DNA of 49,091 nt from positions 1 through 49,091 of the forward strand of contig CAZSTX010000009.1 of NCBI GenBank assembly GCA_964610025.1. The letters run 5' to 3'. The notes beneath the pieces were generated by a model. The model had not been told where the DNA came from. It saw nothing but the letters and a program-made list of their open reading frames with translations, and did no database searches. A program made the position numbers and the translations under genes. How positions within the stretch are numbered: position 1 is the first letter of the stretch; each line of letters starts with the position of its first letter. Shown piece by piece: positions 1 through 9,018 of this stretch. The stretch comes from UBA5266 sp964610025. GTDB lineage: Bacteria > Bacteroidota > Bacteroidia > Bacteroidales > WCHB1-69.

Positions 1-183
1 TACCATACTTTTTTGCATAGCAAATACATAATTATAGCTATCAAAAGTATAAATATTATTTGAACTGTCTAACAAACGTCCAAATATCGTATCGTTAGAA
101 GTTGTAATGATAGCATCTATGCATTGGGCTTTTACATAAAAAGATGAGATGAAAAACAAAAGCAATATTCCTATCGTTTTCAT
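1..183 (-). CDS. Secreted hypothetical protein, N-terminal 61 residues (cut by window edge)
   Basis: Reading leftward from the ATG at 181-183 gives an open frame to the window edge. It starts MKTIGILLLFFISSFYVKAQ, a typical Sec signal peptide with a Lys, a hydrophobic core and an AQ-type cleavage site near residue 20. The mature part begins CIDAIITTSNDTIFGRLLDS. A short stretch around T-S-N-D-T-I is common at the start of secreted Bacteroidetes proteins of unknown function. The start lies 11 bp downstream of the transketolase-subunit stop, so the two may be co-transcribed. No function can be given because the rest lies outside the window. Confidence 0.7.
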   Translation of the reverse strand, partial: MKTIGILLLFFISSFYVKAQCIDAIITTSNDTIFGRLLDSSNNIYTFDSYNYVFAMQKSMV

Positions 184-194
184 TGCGTTAAAAA

Positions 195-1151
195 TTATTT
201 TTTTCTTTGAATAGCTTTTAGAGATGCATTAAATATGTGTTCTTTATCTAAACCAAAATACGACAAAAGTTCTTCAGGTTTTCCACTTACTCCAAAACGG
301 TCGTCAACTGCTACATATTCTTGTGGAACAGGATAATTTTGTACTAATAGTTGTGCTATGCTATCTCCTAATCCTCCATTTAGTAAATGTTCTTCGGCAG
401 TAAGCACACATTTTGTTTTCATAACTGAATCCAAAACAGCTTTATTATCAAGCGGTTTAATAGTGTGAATATTGATTACTTCTGCCGAAATTCCTTTTTC
501 TTGTAACATATAAGCTGCTTCAAGGCTTGGATATACCAAATGTCCTGTGGCAAAAATACTTATATCTGTACCTTCTTTTAATAAGACAGCCTTCCCTATT
601 TCAAAATCTTGATTTTCGGGTGTAAAATTAGGCATTTTAGGTCTTCCAAAACGTAAATAAACAGGTCCTATATAATTAGCAATTGCTAATGTAGCGGCTT
701 TGGTTTGATTAAAATCGCAAGGATTAATCACTACCATATTTGGCAGTGCCTTAATATAACCTATATCTTCCATAACTTGGTGGGTAGCACCGTCTTCTCC
801 TGTAGTAACACCAGCATGCGAACCGCATATTTTCACATTATTGTTTGAGTAAGCTACCACCATTCTGATTTGGTCTAAAACGCGAGTAGTGCAAAAATTA
901 GCAAATGAACCAACAAATGGAATTTTTCCACTTAAAGCAAAACCTGCTGCCATGCCCATCATATTTGCTTCTGCTATTCCTATTTGAAAAAAACGTTCTG
1001 GGAAAGCCTTTGCAAAAAGATCCATCTTTACTGAAGAAGTTAAATCGGCACATAAAGCAACAATATTTTCATTTTGTTTACCTACCTCTAATAAACCTTC
1101 GCCAAAACCAGCTCTACATTCTTTTAGTTCTGTATATTGTATTTTTTTCAT
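195..1151 (-). CDS. Transketolase, C-terminal subunit (split form)
   Basis: At 318 residues this covers only the pyrimidine-binding and C-terminal domains of transketolase, which transfers two-carbon ketol units in the pentose phosphate pathway using thiamine diphosphate. GIAEANMMGMAAG (58-70) contains E61, the conserved Glu that activates the thiamine ring. GEDGATHQ (118-125) is the other signature. The C-terminal domain occupies roughly 185-310. The N-terminal diphosphate-binding half (about 280 residues, GDG motif) is not fused and not encoded by either neighbour, so it must be elsewhere. Split transketolases are known in bacteria and archaea. A deoxyxylulose-phosphate synthase half or a dihydroxyacetone synthase-like enzyme is a less likely alternative. 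A TATCTTTG promoter box lies 52 bp upstream. Confidence 0.9.
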   Translation of the reverse strand: MKKIQYTELKECRAGFGEGLLEVGKQNENIVALCADLTSSVKMDLFAKAFPERFFQIGIAEANMMGMAAGFALSGKIPFVGSFANFCTTRVLDQIRMVVAYSNNNVKICGSHAGVTTGEDGATHQVMEDIGYIKALPNMVVINPCDFNQTKAATLAIANYIGPVYLRFGRPKMPNFTPENQDFEIGKAVLLKEGTDISIFATGHLVYPSLEAAYMLQEKGISAEVINIHTIKPLDNKAVLDSVMKTKCVLTAEEHLLNGGLGDSIAQLLVQNYPVPQEYVAVDDRFGVSGKPEELLSYFGLDKEHIFNASLKAIQRKK

Positions 1152-1203
1152 TTAAATTTCTATTATTTTTTTTATAATATTCTTTTATCGTTATTCTTAA
1201 ATG

Positions 1204-1211
1204 CAAAGATA
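1204..1211 (-). promoter_or_regulatory. Bacteroidetes -7 box for transketolase subunit
   Basis: The minus strand reads TATCTTTG, matching TAnnTTTG. It lies in the gap between the malic-enzyme stop and the transketolase-subunit start, which suggests separate transcription of the downstream gene. Confidence 0.55.
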
Positions 1212-1260
1212 TTCAAAATAATTATATGAGAGTAATTCTTGATGTTTATTTTTTATAGAA

Positions 1261-2724
1261 TTATTTATCTCTTTCAATCTCTTGAATAGCCCAATCTAAT
1301 GTGTTTTTTAAGATTTGATTATCAAATTCTTTTATCAATCCATTAGCTGTTAAGACTTCTGTTATACGGTGAACATCTACAATATCTTTTTTAGCTATTG
1401 TGTACACCTCTTGCCATGTTAGTGGTTTGCGAGCAAGCCCCTCTTTTACAGCCTGCATAGCTACATCGGCAGCTACTTTAGGAAAGACTTCGCTCTCTAA
1501 CATAGTGGGAATGATATTTTCGGCATGAATTCCTCTTTTTTCTGCAAAATCGGCAATAGAATGAGCAGCACATATTGCCATCGTATCGGTAATTTTACGT
1601 GCCGAAACCAATAAAGTTCCTTTTAATATAGAAGGAAAACAAACCGAATTGTTTACTTGATTAGGAAAATCTCCTCTCCCTGTTGCTACTATATAAGCTC
1701 CTGCTTCTTTAGCTTTATAAGGATATATTTCGGGTATAGGATTGGCACAAGCAAAGACAATTGCTTTTTGAGCCATCAACTTTATCCATTCAGGAAGAAT
1801 GGTATCAGGCCCTGGTTTGGAGAGTGCTATTAATACATCAGCATCTTTAAAAGCTTCTTCTTCTGTCTCTATCATATTGGGATTGGTAATCTTACACAAC
1901 TCCCATTGTAAAAAGAAACGTTTATCTTCTTGGTATTTCTTTCTATTTTTATGTAAAGTTCCTTTGCTATCGAATAAAATAATATTTTTAGGATTAGCAC
2001 CATCGGCTATTAACAAACGAGCAATACTTGTATTAGAAGCTCCCGAACCATATAATACAAATTTAGCCGTTTCTATTTTTTTATTTACCAACTTCAATGC
2101 ATTTATAATACCAGCTAATGTAATACAAGCAGTGCCTTGTGCATCATCGTGCCACACCGGGATATCGCATGTGTTTCTCAAAACATCTAATACTTTATAG
2201 CAATTTGGATGTGAAATATCTTCTAAATTAATAGCTCCAAAACTTGGCTGTAACATTTTCACAAATTCAATTATTTTATCGGGATTAGGCTCACCGGCAG
2301 CATCTTTGCTATCCATGCACAATGCTATCGCATCTACTCCTCCTAAATATTTCATTAACATAGCTTTTCCTTCCATCACACCCAACCCGCCAGAAGGAGT
2401 ACAATCGCCATCGCCTAACACACGCGTGCTATCGCTTACGATTGCCACTAAATTATTACGATTGCTTAATTGGAACGATGTTTCGTTATTATCACGAATA
2501 GTAGTCGATACGGAAGAAACACCCGGTGTATACCACACATTTAACCAATTCATTCCATTCATCGGTGTTTTTATAATGGTTTGCATTTTTCCTTGGTAGT
2601 ATTCATGTGCTAATAATGATAATTTTTTATAGAAAATCGTTTTACACTTTGCCCTTTGTTCGAAGGTAAAATCACTGGGAAACAATGATTCTAAATTGCT
2701 TAAATCTTTTTTTAATATAGTCAT
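1261..2724 (-). CDS. Malic enzyme (NAD(P)-dependent, decarboxylating)
   Basis: This 487-residue protein oxidatively decarboxylates malate to pyruvate, linking C4 acids to pyruvate and NAD(P)H. Visible motifs are YTPGV (65-69), GGLGVMEGKA (112-121) with the likely catalytic Lys120, HDDAQGTA (192-199), and the Rossmann loop VLYGSGASNTS (223-233). There is no C-terminal phosphotransacetylase domain, so it is the short bacterial/archaeal type. The glycine-rich DSTRVLGDGD (98-107) replaces the more usual NGTAVLGLGD wording. Cofactor preference cannot be read by eye. It follows recO by 10 bp and probably shares the recO promoter. Confidence 0.9.
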   Translation of the reverse strand: MTILKKDLSNLESLFPSDFTFEQRAKCKTIFYKKLSLLAHEYYQGKMQTIIKTPMNGMNWLNVWYTPGVSSVSTTIRDNNETSFQLSNRNNLVAIVSDSTRVLGDGDCTPSGGLGVMEGKAMLMKYLGGVDAIALCMDSKDAAGEPNPDKIIEFVKMLQPSFGAINLEDISHPNCYKVLDVLRNTCDIPVWHDDAQGTACITLAGIINALKLVNKKIETAKFVLYGSGASNTSIARLLIADGANPKNIILFDSKGTLHKNRKKYQEDKRFFLQWELCKITNPNMIETEEEAFKDADVLIALSKPGPDTILPEWIKLMAQKAIVFACANPIPEIYPYKAKEAGAYIVATGRGDFPNQVNNSVCFPSILKGTLLVSARKITDTMAICAAHSIADFAEKRGIHAENIIPTMLESEVFPKVAADVAMQAVKEGLARKPLTWQEVYTIAKKDIVDVHRITEVLTANGLIKEFDNQILKNTLDWAIQEIERDK

Positions 2725-2734
2725 AAATATGTTT

Positions 2735-3457
2735 TTAATTTCTTAATACCATGTGTAATATTTCTTGCGACTTTAATGTTGATAAATTGACAATATGTTC
2801 AGTATAATATGATAATATTGTTTTTAATAATGGGTTGCGTAAATGCGAAGGGACTGTTGCTTGTTGCTGATTATGATTAGGAAAGAACTCTTCTTGCATC
2901 AATAAATGCCACCATGTGTCCATATCATTACTTTCAGATACATTAACTGTTTGATATTGATTTTCTTCACATTCCAATAAGCCATTTTCTTTTAAATAAT
3001 TATTTTCTGGACAATAGCCTAAAAATTTGGTTAAGTGTAATAAAAAACGTAAATGAAAATCGGGTGAAAAATGATTTTCATCAAACATTATCAATGCTTT
3101 TTCGATAAAATTATACAATTCGTTATCATTATCAGAATGGCATAGTACTTTTAAAAGTACTTCGTTTAAAAATTGGCTAATACTTGCTTTTGTAATATCA
3201 AATTTATAAGGAGAGCTTGTATGAATTAGTTCTACTTCTTTTATATACTCCATGGATAAAGATTTTTTTTGTTCTATACATAATTCGACTATAGCCAAAG
3301 GAATAATAGAGGAAAGTAGCTTTTTTTTATCTTTTCGTAATGAATAATAAGTCATATAAGATTTATATCCGTAATCTGCTGTAAATACATGCACAATCAT
3401 TTTGTTGTCTGCATGTATTACTTTTCTTAAAATAACTCCTTTTGTTTTATATAACAT
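2735..3457 (-). CDS. recO: DNA repair protein RecO
   Basis: The 240-residue protein fits RecO in length and layout. An N-terminal OB-fold (LYKTKGVILRKVIHADNKM, 2-20, then a stretch ending near 80) is followed by a helical C-terminal domain. RecO acts with RecR and RecF to load RecA on single-stranded DNA coated with SSB. The C-terminal domain has two cysteines around 155-170 (GYCPEN, LLECEEN) but no complete four-Cys zinc cluster. The family is weakly conserved, so the call rests on the N-terminal signature and overall architecture. A TACTTTTG box lies 37 bp upstream, and malic enzyme follows in the same direction. Confidence 0.85.
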   Translation of the reverse strand: MLYKTKGVILRKVIHADNKMIVHVFTADYGYKSYMTYYSLRKDKKKLLSSIIPLAIVELCIEQKKSLSMEYIKEVELIHTSSPYKFDITKASISQFLNEVLLKVLCHSDNDNELYNFIEKALIMFDENHFSPDFHLRFLLHLTKFLGYCPENNYLKENGLLECEENQYQTVNVSESNDMDTWWHLLMQEEFFPNHNQQQATVPSHLRNPLLKTILSYYTEHIVNLSTLKSQEILHMVLRN

Positions 3458-3494
3458 ACGATTATAAAGCTATTAAAAGCTAATTAATAAAGTG

Positions 3495-3502
3495 CAAAAG
3501 TA
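3495..3502 (-). promoter_or_regulatory. Bacteroidetes -7 box for recO-malic enzyme
   Basis: The minus strand reads TACTTTTG, a perfect TAnnTTTG match, in the short gap between the RluA-family stop (3543) and the recO start (3457). Confidence 0.6.
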
Positions 3503-3542
3503 CAAGAAAAAACAATAAAATAAAAGGAATATTTACTTTGAT

Positions 3543-4661
3543 TTAAGATTTTGTTATATCTTCTATTTCATTGTCTAAGTTTTTATGAATGGCATAATTA
3601 CGCCATTTATCAATTATTGTTTGCATATCTTCGGGAATATTGGAATCAAAAAACATTATTTCATCGGTAAAAGGATGAGTGAATTTTAAACTTTTAGCAT
3701 GCAATGCTTGGCGTGGTAATAATGTAAAGCAATTTTTTACAAATTGTTTGTATTTGGTATAAACAGTTCCTTTTAGTATTCTATTTCCTCCATAGACATA
3801 ATCGTTAAATAAAGGATGTCCTAAATGCTTCATATGCACTCTTATTTGGTGAGTGCGTCCTGTTTCTAACTCACATTCAACTAAAGTTACATATCCAAAT
3901 CGTTCTATTACTTTCCAGTGTGTAATAGCATATTTTCCTTTATCTGAATCGAAATAAACATCCATTATTCTCCTATCTATTCCATTTCTTCCTATATAAC
4001 TTTCTACTGTTCCTTTATCTTTTTCCATATCACCCCATACCAATGCATAGTATTTACGTTCAATAGAATGAAGATAAAATTGCGTTGACAATTTGGCTTG
4101 CGCATATTCATTTTTGGCAACAATCATAATTCCAGATGTATCTTTATCGATACGGTGAACTAAAAAAGGGTTTTGCTTGCTTCCATCTGCTCTAGTTTGT
4201 TTTCCAAAATAAAAACTCAATGCATTTACTAATGTTCCTGTATAATTACCGTATGCAGGATGTACGACCATATTTGGTTTTTTATCGATAATTATCAAAT
4301 CTTGGTCTTCATAAACAATATTTAAAGGAATATCTTCAGGAGTAACCTCAATTGTACGAGGTGGTTGCGACATTAATACAGAAATGGTATCTAAAGGTTT
4401 GACGCGATAATTTGGATTTTCGGATATCCCATTTACTAAAATATTGCCAGCTTTAGCAGCTTGCTGTATTTTATTACGAGAAACATTTTCGATATGATTA
4501 AAAAGAAACTTATCTATACGCAACAATGACTGCCCTTTATCAACTATAAAATTATAGTGTTCATAAAGCTCATCAGACCCTTCTTGCAATTCTTTTTCTT
4601 GATTATCTGTTTTTTTTTCTTGTTCAACTAGTTCTTTTATTGATTCACTCTGTTTTTCCAT
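3543..4661 (-). CDS. rluD: RluA/RluD-family 23S rRNA pseudouridine synthase
   Basis: The protein has 372 residues. An acidic, Gln/Glu/Lys-rich extension (1-38) precedes an S4 RNA-binding domain (about 48-95), followed by the PseudoU_synth_2 catalytic domain. The signature HRIDKDTSG (169-177) contains the catalytic Asp172, and the C-terminal half carries RTHQIRVHMKHLGHP. This architecture is typical of RluD, which modifies helix 69 of 23S rRNA. RluC or another RluA paralogue cannot be excluded without a tree. It starts 18 bp downstream of the exonuclease stop, so both probably come from the promoter at 5529-5536. Confidence 0.88.
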   Translation of the reverse strand: MEKQSESIKELVEQEKKTDNQEKELQEGSDELYEHYNFIVDKGQSLLRIDKFLFNHIENVSRNKIQQAAKAGNILVNGISENPNYRVKPLDTISVLMSQPPRTIEVTPEDIPLNIVYEDQDLIIIDKKPNMVVHPAYGNYTGTLVNALSFYFGKQTRADGSKQNPFLVHRIDKDTSGIMIVAKNEYAQAKLSTQFYLHSIERKYYALVWGDMEKDKGTVESYIGRNGIDRRIMDVYFDSDKGKYAITHWKVIERFGYVTLVECELETGRTHQIRVHMKHLGHPLFNDYVYGGNRILKGTVYTKYKQFVKNCFTLLPRQALHAKSLKFTHPFTDEIMFFDSNIPEDMQTIIDKWRNYAIHKNLDNEIEDITKS

Positions 4662-4679
4662 TTTTGAATTAATCCATTT

Positions 4680-5501
4680 TTATTTTCCTGCTAACTTTTC
4701 TCCTAACATACGTAAACGAATGCTATGGATAATCTTTTTAGTATAAAGAGGAAAATCAGCTTTCATCATCCAATCATAATAATTTGGTTCAATTTTAAAT
4801 ACATGTTCAACTGTTTTTCCTTTATGTTTTCCAAAATTAAAAATTTCTCTATCGTATTCGTCAAAAACGATATGTCCTATTAAATCTACATTTCTTCCTA
4901 CAGTAGAAAAATTGGCCAAATCGACCACATTGTTTACTATCGGAAATGATTCTTCTTGATTTTCATCAATATAAGGTTTATTCTTATAAAAATCTAATTG
5001 AGCTTGTAATATTTTATAGGTCGCCACTGTATCAGCTTCTGCACTATGAGCGTCTTCTAAATTCTCATTGCAATAAAATTTATAAGCTGCACGTAAATTT
5101 CTTGGTTCCATGCGATGAAAAATATTTTGCACATCAATTATATGAATGCCTCTCAAATCAAAGTCAATACCAACTCTTAAAAACTCTTCTACTAAAAGTG
5201 GTATATCAAACTTCAACAAATTATAGCCTGCTAAATCCGATTTTTTTAAAAAATCTACAATAGAAGGTGCTAATGCTTCAAAACGAGGTTTATTTGCAAC
5301 ATCTTCATTATAAATATGATGTATTTTAGACACTTCAGCTGGAATGGGTATTCCCGGATTAATAAGCTCTGTTTTGATAGTAGTTGTCCCATCTGGCATG
5401 ACTTTTAACATACTTATTTCTACTATTTTATCAACACCTACATTAACTCCTGTTGTTTCTAAGTCAAAAAACACCAAAGGACGCTCTAATTTTAATTGCA
5501 T
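4680..5501 (-). CDS. DEDDh-family 3'-5' exonuclease (DnaQ/PolC-epsilon-like)
   Basis: The 273-residue protein begins with an exonuclease domain. FFDLETTGVN contains D13 and E15. GYNLLKFDIPLL contains D99. DAHSAEAD contains H152 and D157. Together these form the complete DEDDh catalytic set. The fold belongs to the DNA polymerase III epsilon/RNase T family that removes 3' nucleotides. A C-terminal module (about 218-260) carries FGKHKGKTV and a Tyr/Trp-rich segment, a small domain often attached to such exonucleases in Bacteroidetes. It may be the proofreading subunit or a stand-alone nuclease; sequence alone does not decide. Confidence 0.88.
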   Translation of the reverse strand: MQLKLERPLVFFDLETTGVNVGVDKIVEISMLKVMPDGTTTIKTELINPGIPIPAEVSKIHHIYNEDVANKPRFEALAPSIVDFLKKSDLAGYNLLKFDIPLLVEEFLRVGIDFDLRGIHIIDVQNIFHRMEPRNLRAAYKFYCNENLEDAHSAEADTVATYKILQAQLDFYKNKPYIDENQEESFPIVNNVVDLANFSTVGRNVDLIGHIVFDEYDREIFNFGKHKGKTVEHVFKIEPNYYDWMMKADFPLYTKKIIHSIRLRMLGEKLAGK

Positions 5502-5528
5502 TTTATATCTTTTTAAATTTTATAAATG

Positions 5529-5536
5529 CAAAAGTA
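5529..5536 (-). promoter_or_regulatory. Bacteroidetes -7 box for exonuclease-rlu operon
   Basis: The minus strand reads TACTTTTG, 28 bp upstream of the exonuclease ATG, inside the divergent gap shared with pyrG. Confidence 0.6.
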
Positions 5537-5698
5537 ATAAAATTATTATAACAAATAAAGATCATACATCGATTTATTTCGTTTATTTAGAATAAAAAAA
5601 TTGGGCATAAACATTATAAGCAATAAAAAATTAATTCTTTTTATTATCAAAAATCAAAAAAAGTATCATTTAATTCATTTTTATATAGCTAATTTTAT

Positions 5699-5706
5699 TA
5701 CTTTTG
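5699..5706 (+). promoter_or_regulatory. Bacteroidetes -7 box for pyrG-folP
   Basis: TACTTTTG lies 28 bp upstream of the pyrG ATG on the plus strand. With the box at 5529-5536 it gives the 233-bp divergent gap a promoter on each side. Confidence 0.6.
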
Positions 5707-5734
5707 TCTTTTATACTTAAAATCATATTTTATT

Positions 5735-7348
5735 ATGAATACAAGATATATATTTGTAACAGGAGGTGTTGCTTCTTCTTTGGGGAAAGGAATTATTTCT
5801 TCTTCGTTAGCTACATTACTAAAAGCAAGAGGATATAATGTTACAATTCAAAAATTAGACCCTTATATAAATATCGACCCAGGCACTTTAAATCCCTACG
5901 AACACGGCGAATGTTACGTAACCGAAGATGGTGCAGAAACTGATTTAGATTTAGGACATTACGAACGTTATCTTAACATTCCTACTTCACAAGCTAATAA
6001 TATTACTACGGGGCGTATCTACAAAGATGTGATAGAAAAAGAACGTAAAGGAGAATTTCTTGGACAAACAGTTCAAGTAATTCCTCATATTACAGACGAA
6101 ATTCAAAAACACATAAAAATATTAGGCGATAGCGGTAATTATGATTTTGTTATCACAGAAATTGGCGGAACTGTTGGCGACATTGAATCATTTCCTTTCA
6201 TTGAAGCAATTCGTCAATTACGCTGGGAATTAGGCTTAAAATGTGTAAGTATACATCTCACCTTGGTTCCTTTTTTAAAAGCTACGGGAGAACTTAAAAC
6301 CAAACCCACCCAACACTCTGTTAAAACTTTATTAGAACAAGGAGTGCAACCTGATATTATTGTATGTCGCACAGAATATGAATTAAATGATATTTTACGT
6401 AGAAAAATAGCTTTATTTTGCAACGTTCAACCTCAATGTGTCATGCAATCTATAGACACTGAGTCAATTTATGATATTCCTTTACAAATGCAAAAAGAAG
6501 GACTTGACCATGAAGTGCTTCGAATAATGCAAATACCCATTATCAATGAAGCAAATTTAAATTATTGGGAAAACTTTTTACATAAATTAAAATTTCCAAA
6601 AACTTCGGTAAGAATTTGCTTAGTAGGTAAATATGTAGAACTTCGCGATGCTTATAAGTCAATTAACGAAGCTTTTATTCATGGTGGTGTTGCAAACGAA
6701 TGCAAAGTAAATCTCGATTATATTCAATCAGAGCAAATTAACAAAGAAAACATCCATGACAAATTAAAACAATACGATGGTATTTTAGTTGCTCCCGGTT
6801 TTGGCGAGAGAGGTATCGAAGGTAAAATAATTAGCATTCAGTATGCACGCGAAAAACAAATTCCATTTTTCGGTATTTGTTTGGGAATGCAATGTGCAGT
6901 TATAGAGTTTGCACGCAATGTATTAGGACATAAAGATGCACATAGTACAGAAGTAAATCCCACAACCTCATATCCTATAATTGATTTAATAAAAGAACAA
7001 AAGCAGCAGAACAATACAGGCGGCACAATGCGTTTGGGTTCCTATCCATGTGAATTAAAAGAAGATAGTTTAGCTTATCACATCTATGGACAAAAACATA
7101 TATTTGAACGCCATAGGCATCGTTATGAACTTAACAATTCCTATTTACCCGATTTAACATCAAATGGAATGTTAGCAACAGGCATTAATCGCAATCAAAA
7201 TTTAGTCGAAATAATTGAAATTCCCTCACATCCTTTTTTTATAGGCGTACAGTTTCATCCTGAATATAAAAGCACGGTTGCAAAGCACCATCCGTTATTT
7301 GAACATTTTGTAAAAGCGGCTAAAACTTTTAAAAACAATAAAAAATAA
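5735..7348 (+). CDS. pyrG: CTP synthase
   Basis: PyrG (537 residues) aminates UTP to CTP with ATP and glutamine, the last step of pyrimidine nucleotide synthesis in the cytosol. The N-terminal amidoligase domain opens with the P-loop-like GGVASSLGKG (10-19). The C-terminal class I glutamine amidotransferase domain carries the nucleophile Cys382 in GICLGMQC, and His508 and Glu510 in QFHPEY, completing the triad. Length matches the family. The stop is followed after 1 bp by folP, so the two are an operon. Confidence 0.97.
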   Translation: MNTRYIFVTGGVASSLGKGIISSSLATLLKARGYNVTIQKLDPYINIDPGTLNPYEHGECYVTEDGAETDLDLGHYERYLNIPTSQANNITTGRIYKDVIEKERKGEFLGQTVQVIPHITDEIQKHIKILGDSGNYDFVITEIGGTVGDIESFPFIEAIRQLRWELGLKCVSIHLTLVPFLKATGELKTKPTQHSVKTLLEQGVQPDIIVCRTEYELNDILRRKIALFCNVQPQCVMQSIDTESIYDIPLQMQKEGLDHEVLRIMQIPIINEANLNYWENFLHKLKFPKTSVRICLVGKYVELRDAYKSINEAFIHGGVANECKVNLDYIQSEQINKENIHDKLKQYDGILVAPGFGERGIEGKIISIQYAREKQIPFFGICLGMQCAVIEFARNVLGHKDAHSTEVNPTTSYPIIDLIKEQKQQNNTGGTMRLGSYPCELKEDSLAYHIYGQKHIFERHRHRYELNNSYLPDLTSNGMLATGINRNQNLVEIIEIPSHPFFIGVQFHPEYKSTVAKHHPLFEHFVKAAKTFKNNKK

Positions 7349-7349
7349 G

Positions 7350-8180
7350 ATGCAGCATTCCATCAACTGTAAAGGGAATTTACTGTCTTTAAATAAAACA
7401 TTAATTATTGGAATACTTAATGTTACAGAAGATTCTTTTTATGATGGAGGGCGTTATTTTAAAGATGAAAAAACCTATCTCGCCAGAGTGGAAAAAATGC
7501 TATTAGAAGGCGCAGATATTATTGATATTGGAGTTATGTCGACCCGCCAAAATGCAAATGAACTATCTGAAAAAGAAGAATATAATCGTGCTAAAAAAGT
7601 TATAACCAATGTCGTAAAACATTTTCCTGATGCTATTCTTTCGGTTGACACTTGGCGGGCTACTATTGCTCGATTAGCAATAGAAAATGGAGCAGCTATT
7701 ATCAACGATATTTCAGGAGGAGAATTTGATAATAAAATGTTTGATACCATTGCTCAATTAAAAGTTCCTTATATTTTGATGCATACAAGCGGAAAACCAA
7801 AAGTAATGCAACAATTAACTCAATATGAAGATGTTGTAAAGGACATATATCAATATTTAAGTAAAAAAATAGCTGTTTTACGTAGCTTAAACGTATCGGA
7901 TGTCATTGTTGATGTTGGTTTTGGCTTTGGTAAAACTATTGAACAAAATTACGAATTATTACGCAACATAGCTATTTTCAAAATATTAGATTGTCCATTA
8001 TTGATTGCTCTTTCTCGCAAAACAATGTTTTGGAAGTTTTTAAAAACCACTCCAAATCAAGCATTAAACGCAACCACTGTTGCACACACTTACGCTTTAC
8101 TTCAAGGAGCTAACTTATTAAGAGTACACGACGTAAAAGAAGCAAAGGAAGCAATAGAAATAGTTAACAAACTCAAATAG
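7350..8180 (+). CDS. folP: Dihydropteroate synthase
   Basis: FolP (276 residues) joins p-aminobenzoate to dihydropterin pyrophosphate in folate synthesis and is the sulfonamide target. The first signature reads LNVTEDSFYDGG (23-34), where the usual NVTPDSF has Glu instead of Pro. Further motifs are GADIIDIGVMSTR, INDISGG (about 118-124) and the C-terminal ALSRK and RVHDV. It is a TIM-barrel of normal length. The ATG follows the pyrG stop by 1 bp, so expression is probably translationally coupled. It converges on the leftward gene that ends at 8209. Confidence 0.95.
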   Translation: MQHSINCKGNLLSLNKTLIIGILNVTEDSFYDGGRYFKDEKTYLARVEKMLLEGADIIDIGVMSTRQNANELSEKEEYNRAKKVITNVVKHFPDAILSVDTWRATIARLAIENGAAIINDISGGEFDNKMFDTIAQLKVPYILMHTSGKPKVMQQLTQYEDVVKDIYQYLSKKIAVLRSLNVSDVIVDVGFGFGKTIEQNYELLRNIAIFKILDCPLLIALSRKTMFWKFLKTTPNQALNATTVAHTYALLQGANLLRVHDVKEAKEAIEIVNKLK

Positions 8181-8194
8181 AGTAAATTTACTCT
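8179..8194. terminator. Short palindrome between convergent genes
   Basis: AGAGTAAATTTACTCT is a perfect 16-bp palindrome that overlaps the last two bases of the folP stop codon and sits 14 bp from the stop of the convergent gene. It could act as a weak two-way terminator, but neither side has a U-tract. Confidence 0.3.
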
Positions 8195-8208
8195 TATCAT
8201 CTCAACTA

Positions 8209-9018
8209 TTAGTTATTCAACTCATACACTTTCACTTTTTGTTCTTTGGTTAGCAATATTAGTCTTTTCCCTTTTATAATAATTTCAGTAGCGTTTGCAT
8301 CTGGCAGATCAAAAGATTGTATATCAATATTATTTATCGAAAGTAAATAGATTTTTTTATCAACAACAAACACTAATTTAGTATTCCATACCGAAAAACT
8401 TTTTATACCAAGAAAAGGAATACTTTTTAAATAAGTTCCAAATTTATCAAAGATAAAAAAACCATAATTTTTATTACACATTATCAAATGTTTGCCATCT
8501 ATTTCAAGCATAAAATCTGGATTGATTTTCTCATTAATTAATGTGGATAATGGTTGACTTTTGTATGTTTTTTTAGCCGAAGCATCAAATCGTATCAAAA
8601 CATCTTGTGTAACATCATAAATCCAAAATCCATTATCATAAGATGTTGCAACAGCTGCTGCTTGTATTATTCCTAATTCTGAAAGCAAATAAGAGGAATT
8701 TTGTTCTGCTAACTTATTGTTTAAAAATACGATATGCATCAAATCTTTTGAAAATAAAAGTATTTTCATAGGATTGCTTACGTCTATGGAATTGATTGTC
8801 CCCATAGAAAAATCGGCATAAGAATGTAGCAATTGAAATTTATCATCGTATTTAAATAAAACAGAACCATCAGAAATATAAATATTTCCAAAAATATCTA
8901 CATTAAAAAAAATAGCTTTTTTGTCAAACTCATAAAGCAGCGAATAGGCATCAGATTGATTATATGCCTTTAGCATTATTAGGAAATAAAATAGCAGTAA
9001 AAAACTTGTTTTTTTCAT
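8209..9018 (-). CDS. Secreted hypothetical protein, propeller-like repeats
   Basis: This 269-residue protein begins with a signal peptide (about 1-20). I do not recognise a named family. The mature part is rich in short beta-strand segments with an alternating pattern, such as FNVDIFGNIYISDGSVLFKY, then DNGFWIYD and KNYGFFIFDKFGTYLKSI. These resemble blades of a six-bladed propeller of the NHL/YWTD kind, at less than full repeat conservation. Its ATG overlaps the stop of the upstream barrel gene by four bases (ATGA, 9015-9018), so the two are translationally coupled and may function together at the envelope. Confidence 0.6.
   Translation of the reverse strand: MKKTSFLLLFYFLIMLKAYNQSDAYSLLYEFDKKAIFFNVDIFGNIYISDGSVLFKYDDKFQLLHSYADFSMGTINSIDVSNPMKILLFSKDLMHIVFLNNKLAEQNSSYLLSELGIIQAAAVATSYDNGFWIYDVTQDVLIRFDASAKKTYKSQPLSTLINEKINPDFMLEIDGKHLIMCNKNYGFFIFDKFGTYLKSIPFLGIKSFSVWNTKLVFVVDKKIYLLSINNIDIQSFDLPDANATEIIIKGKRLILLTKEQKVKVYELNN

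Noticed and set aside
1799..2200. 133-codon frame opposite malic enzyme
   Set aside because: It is a shadow of a strongly supported gene, with no domain and Ser/Leu/Ile-rich composition typical of antisense frames.
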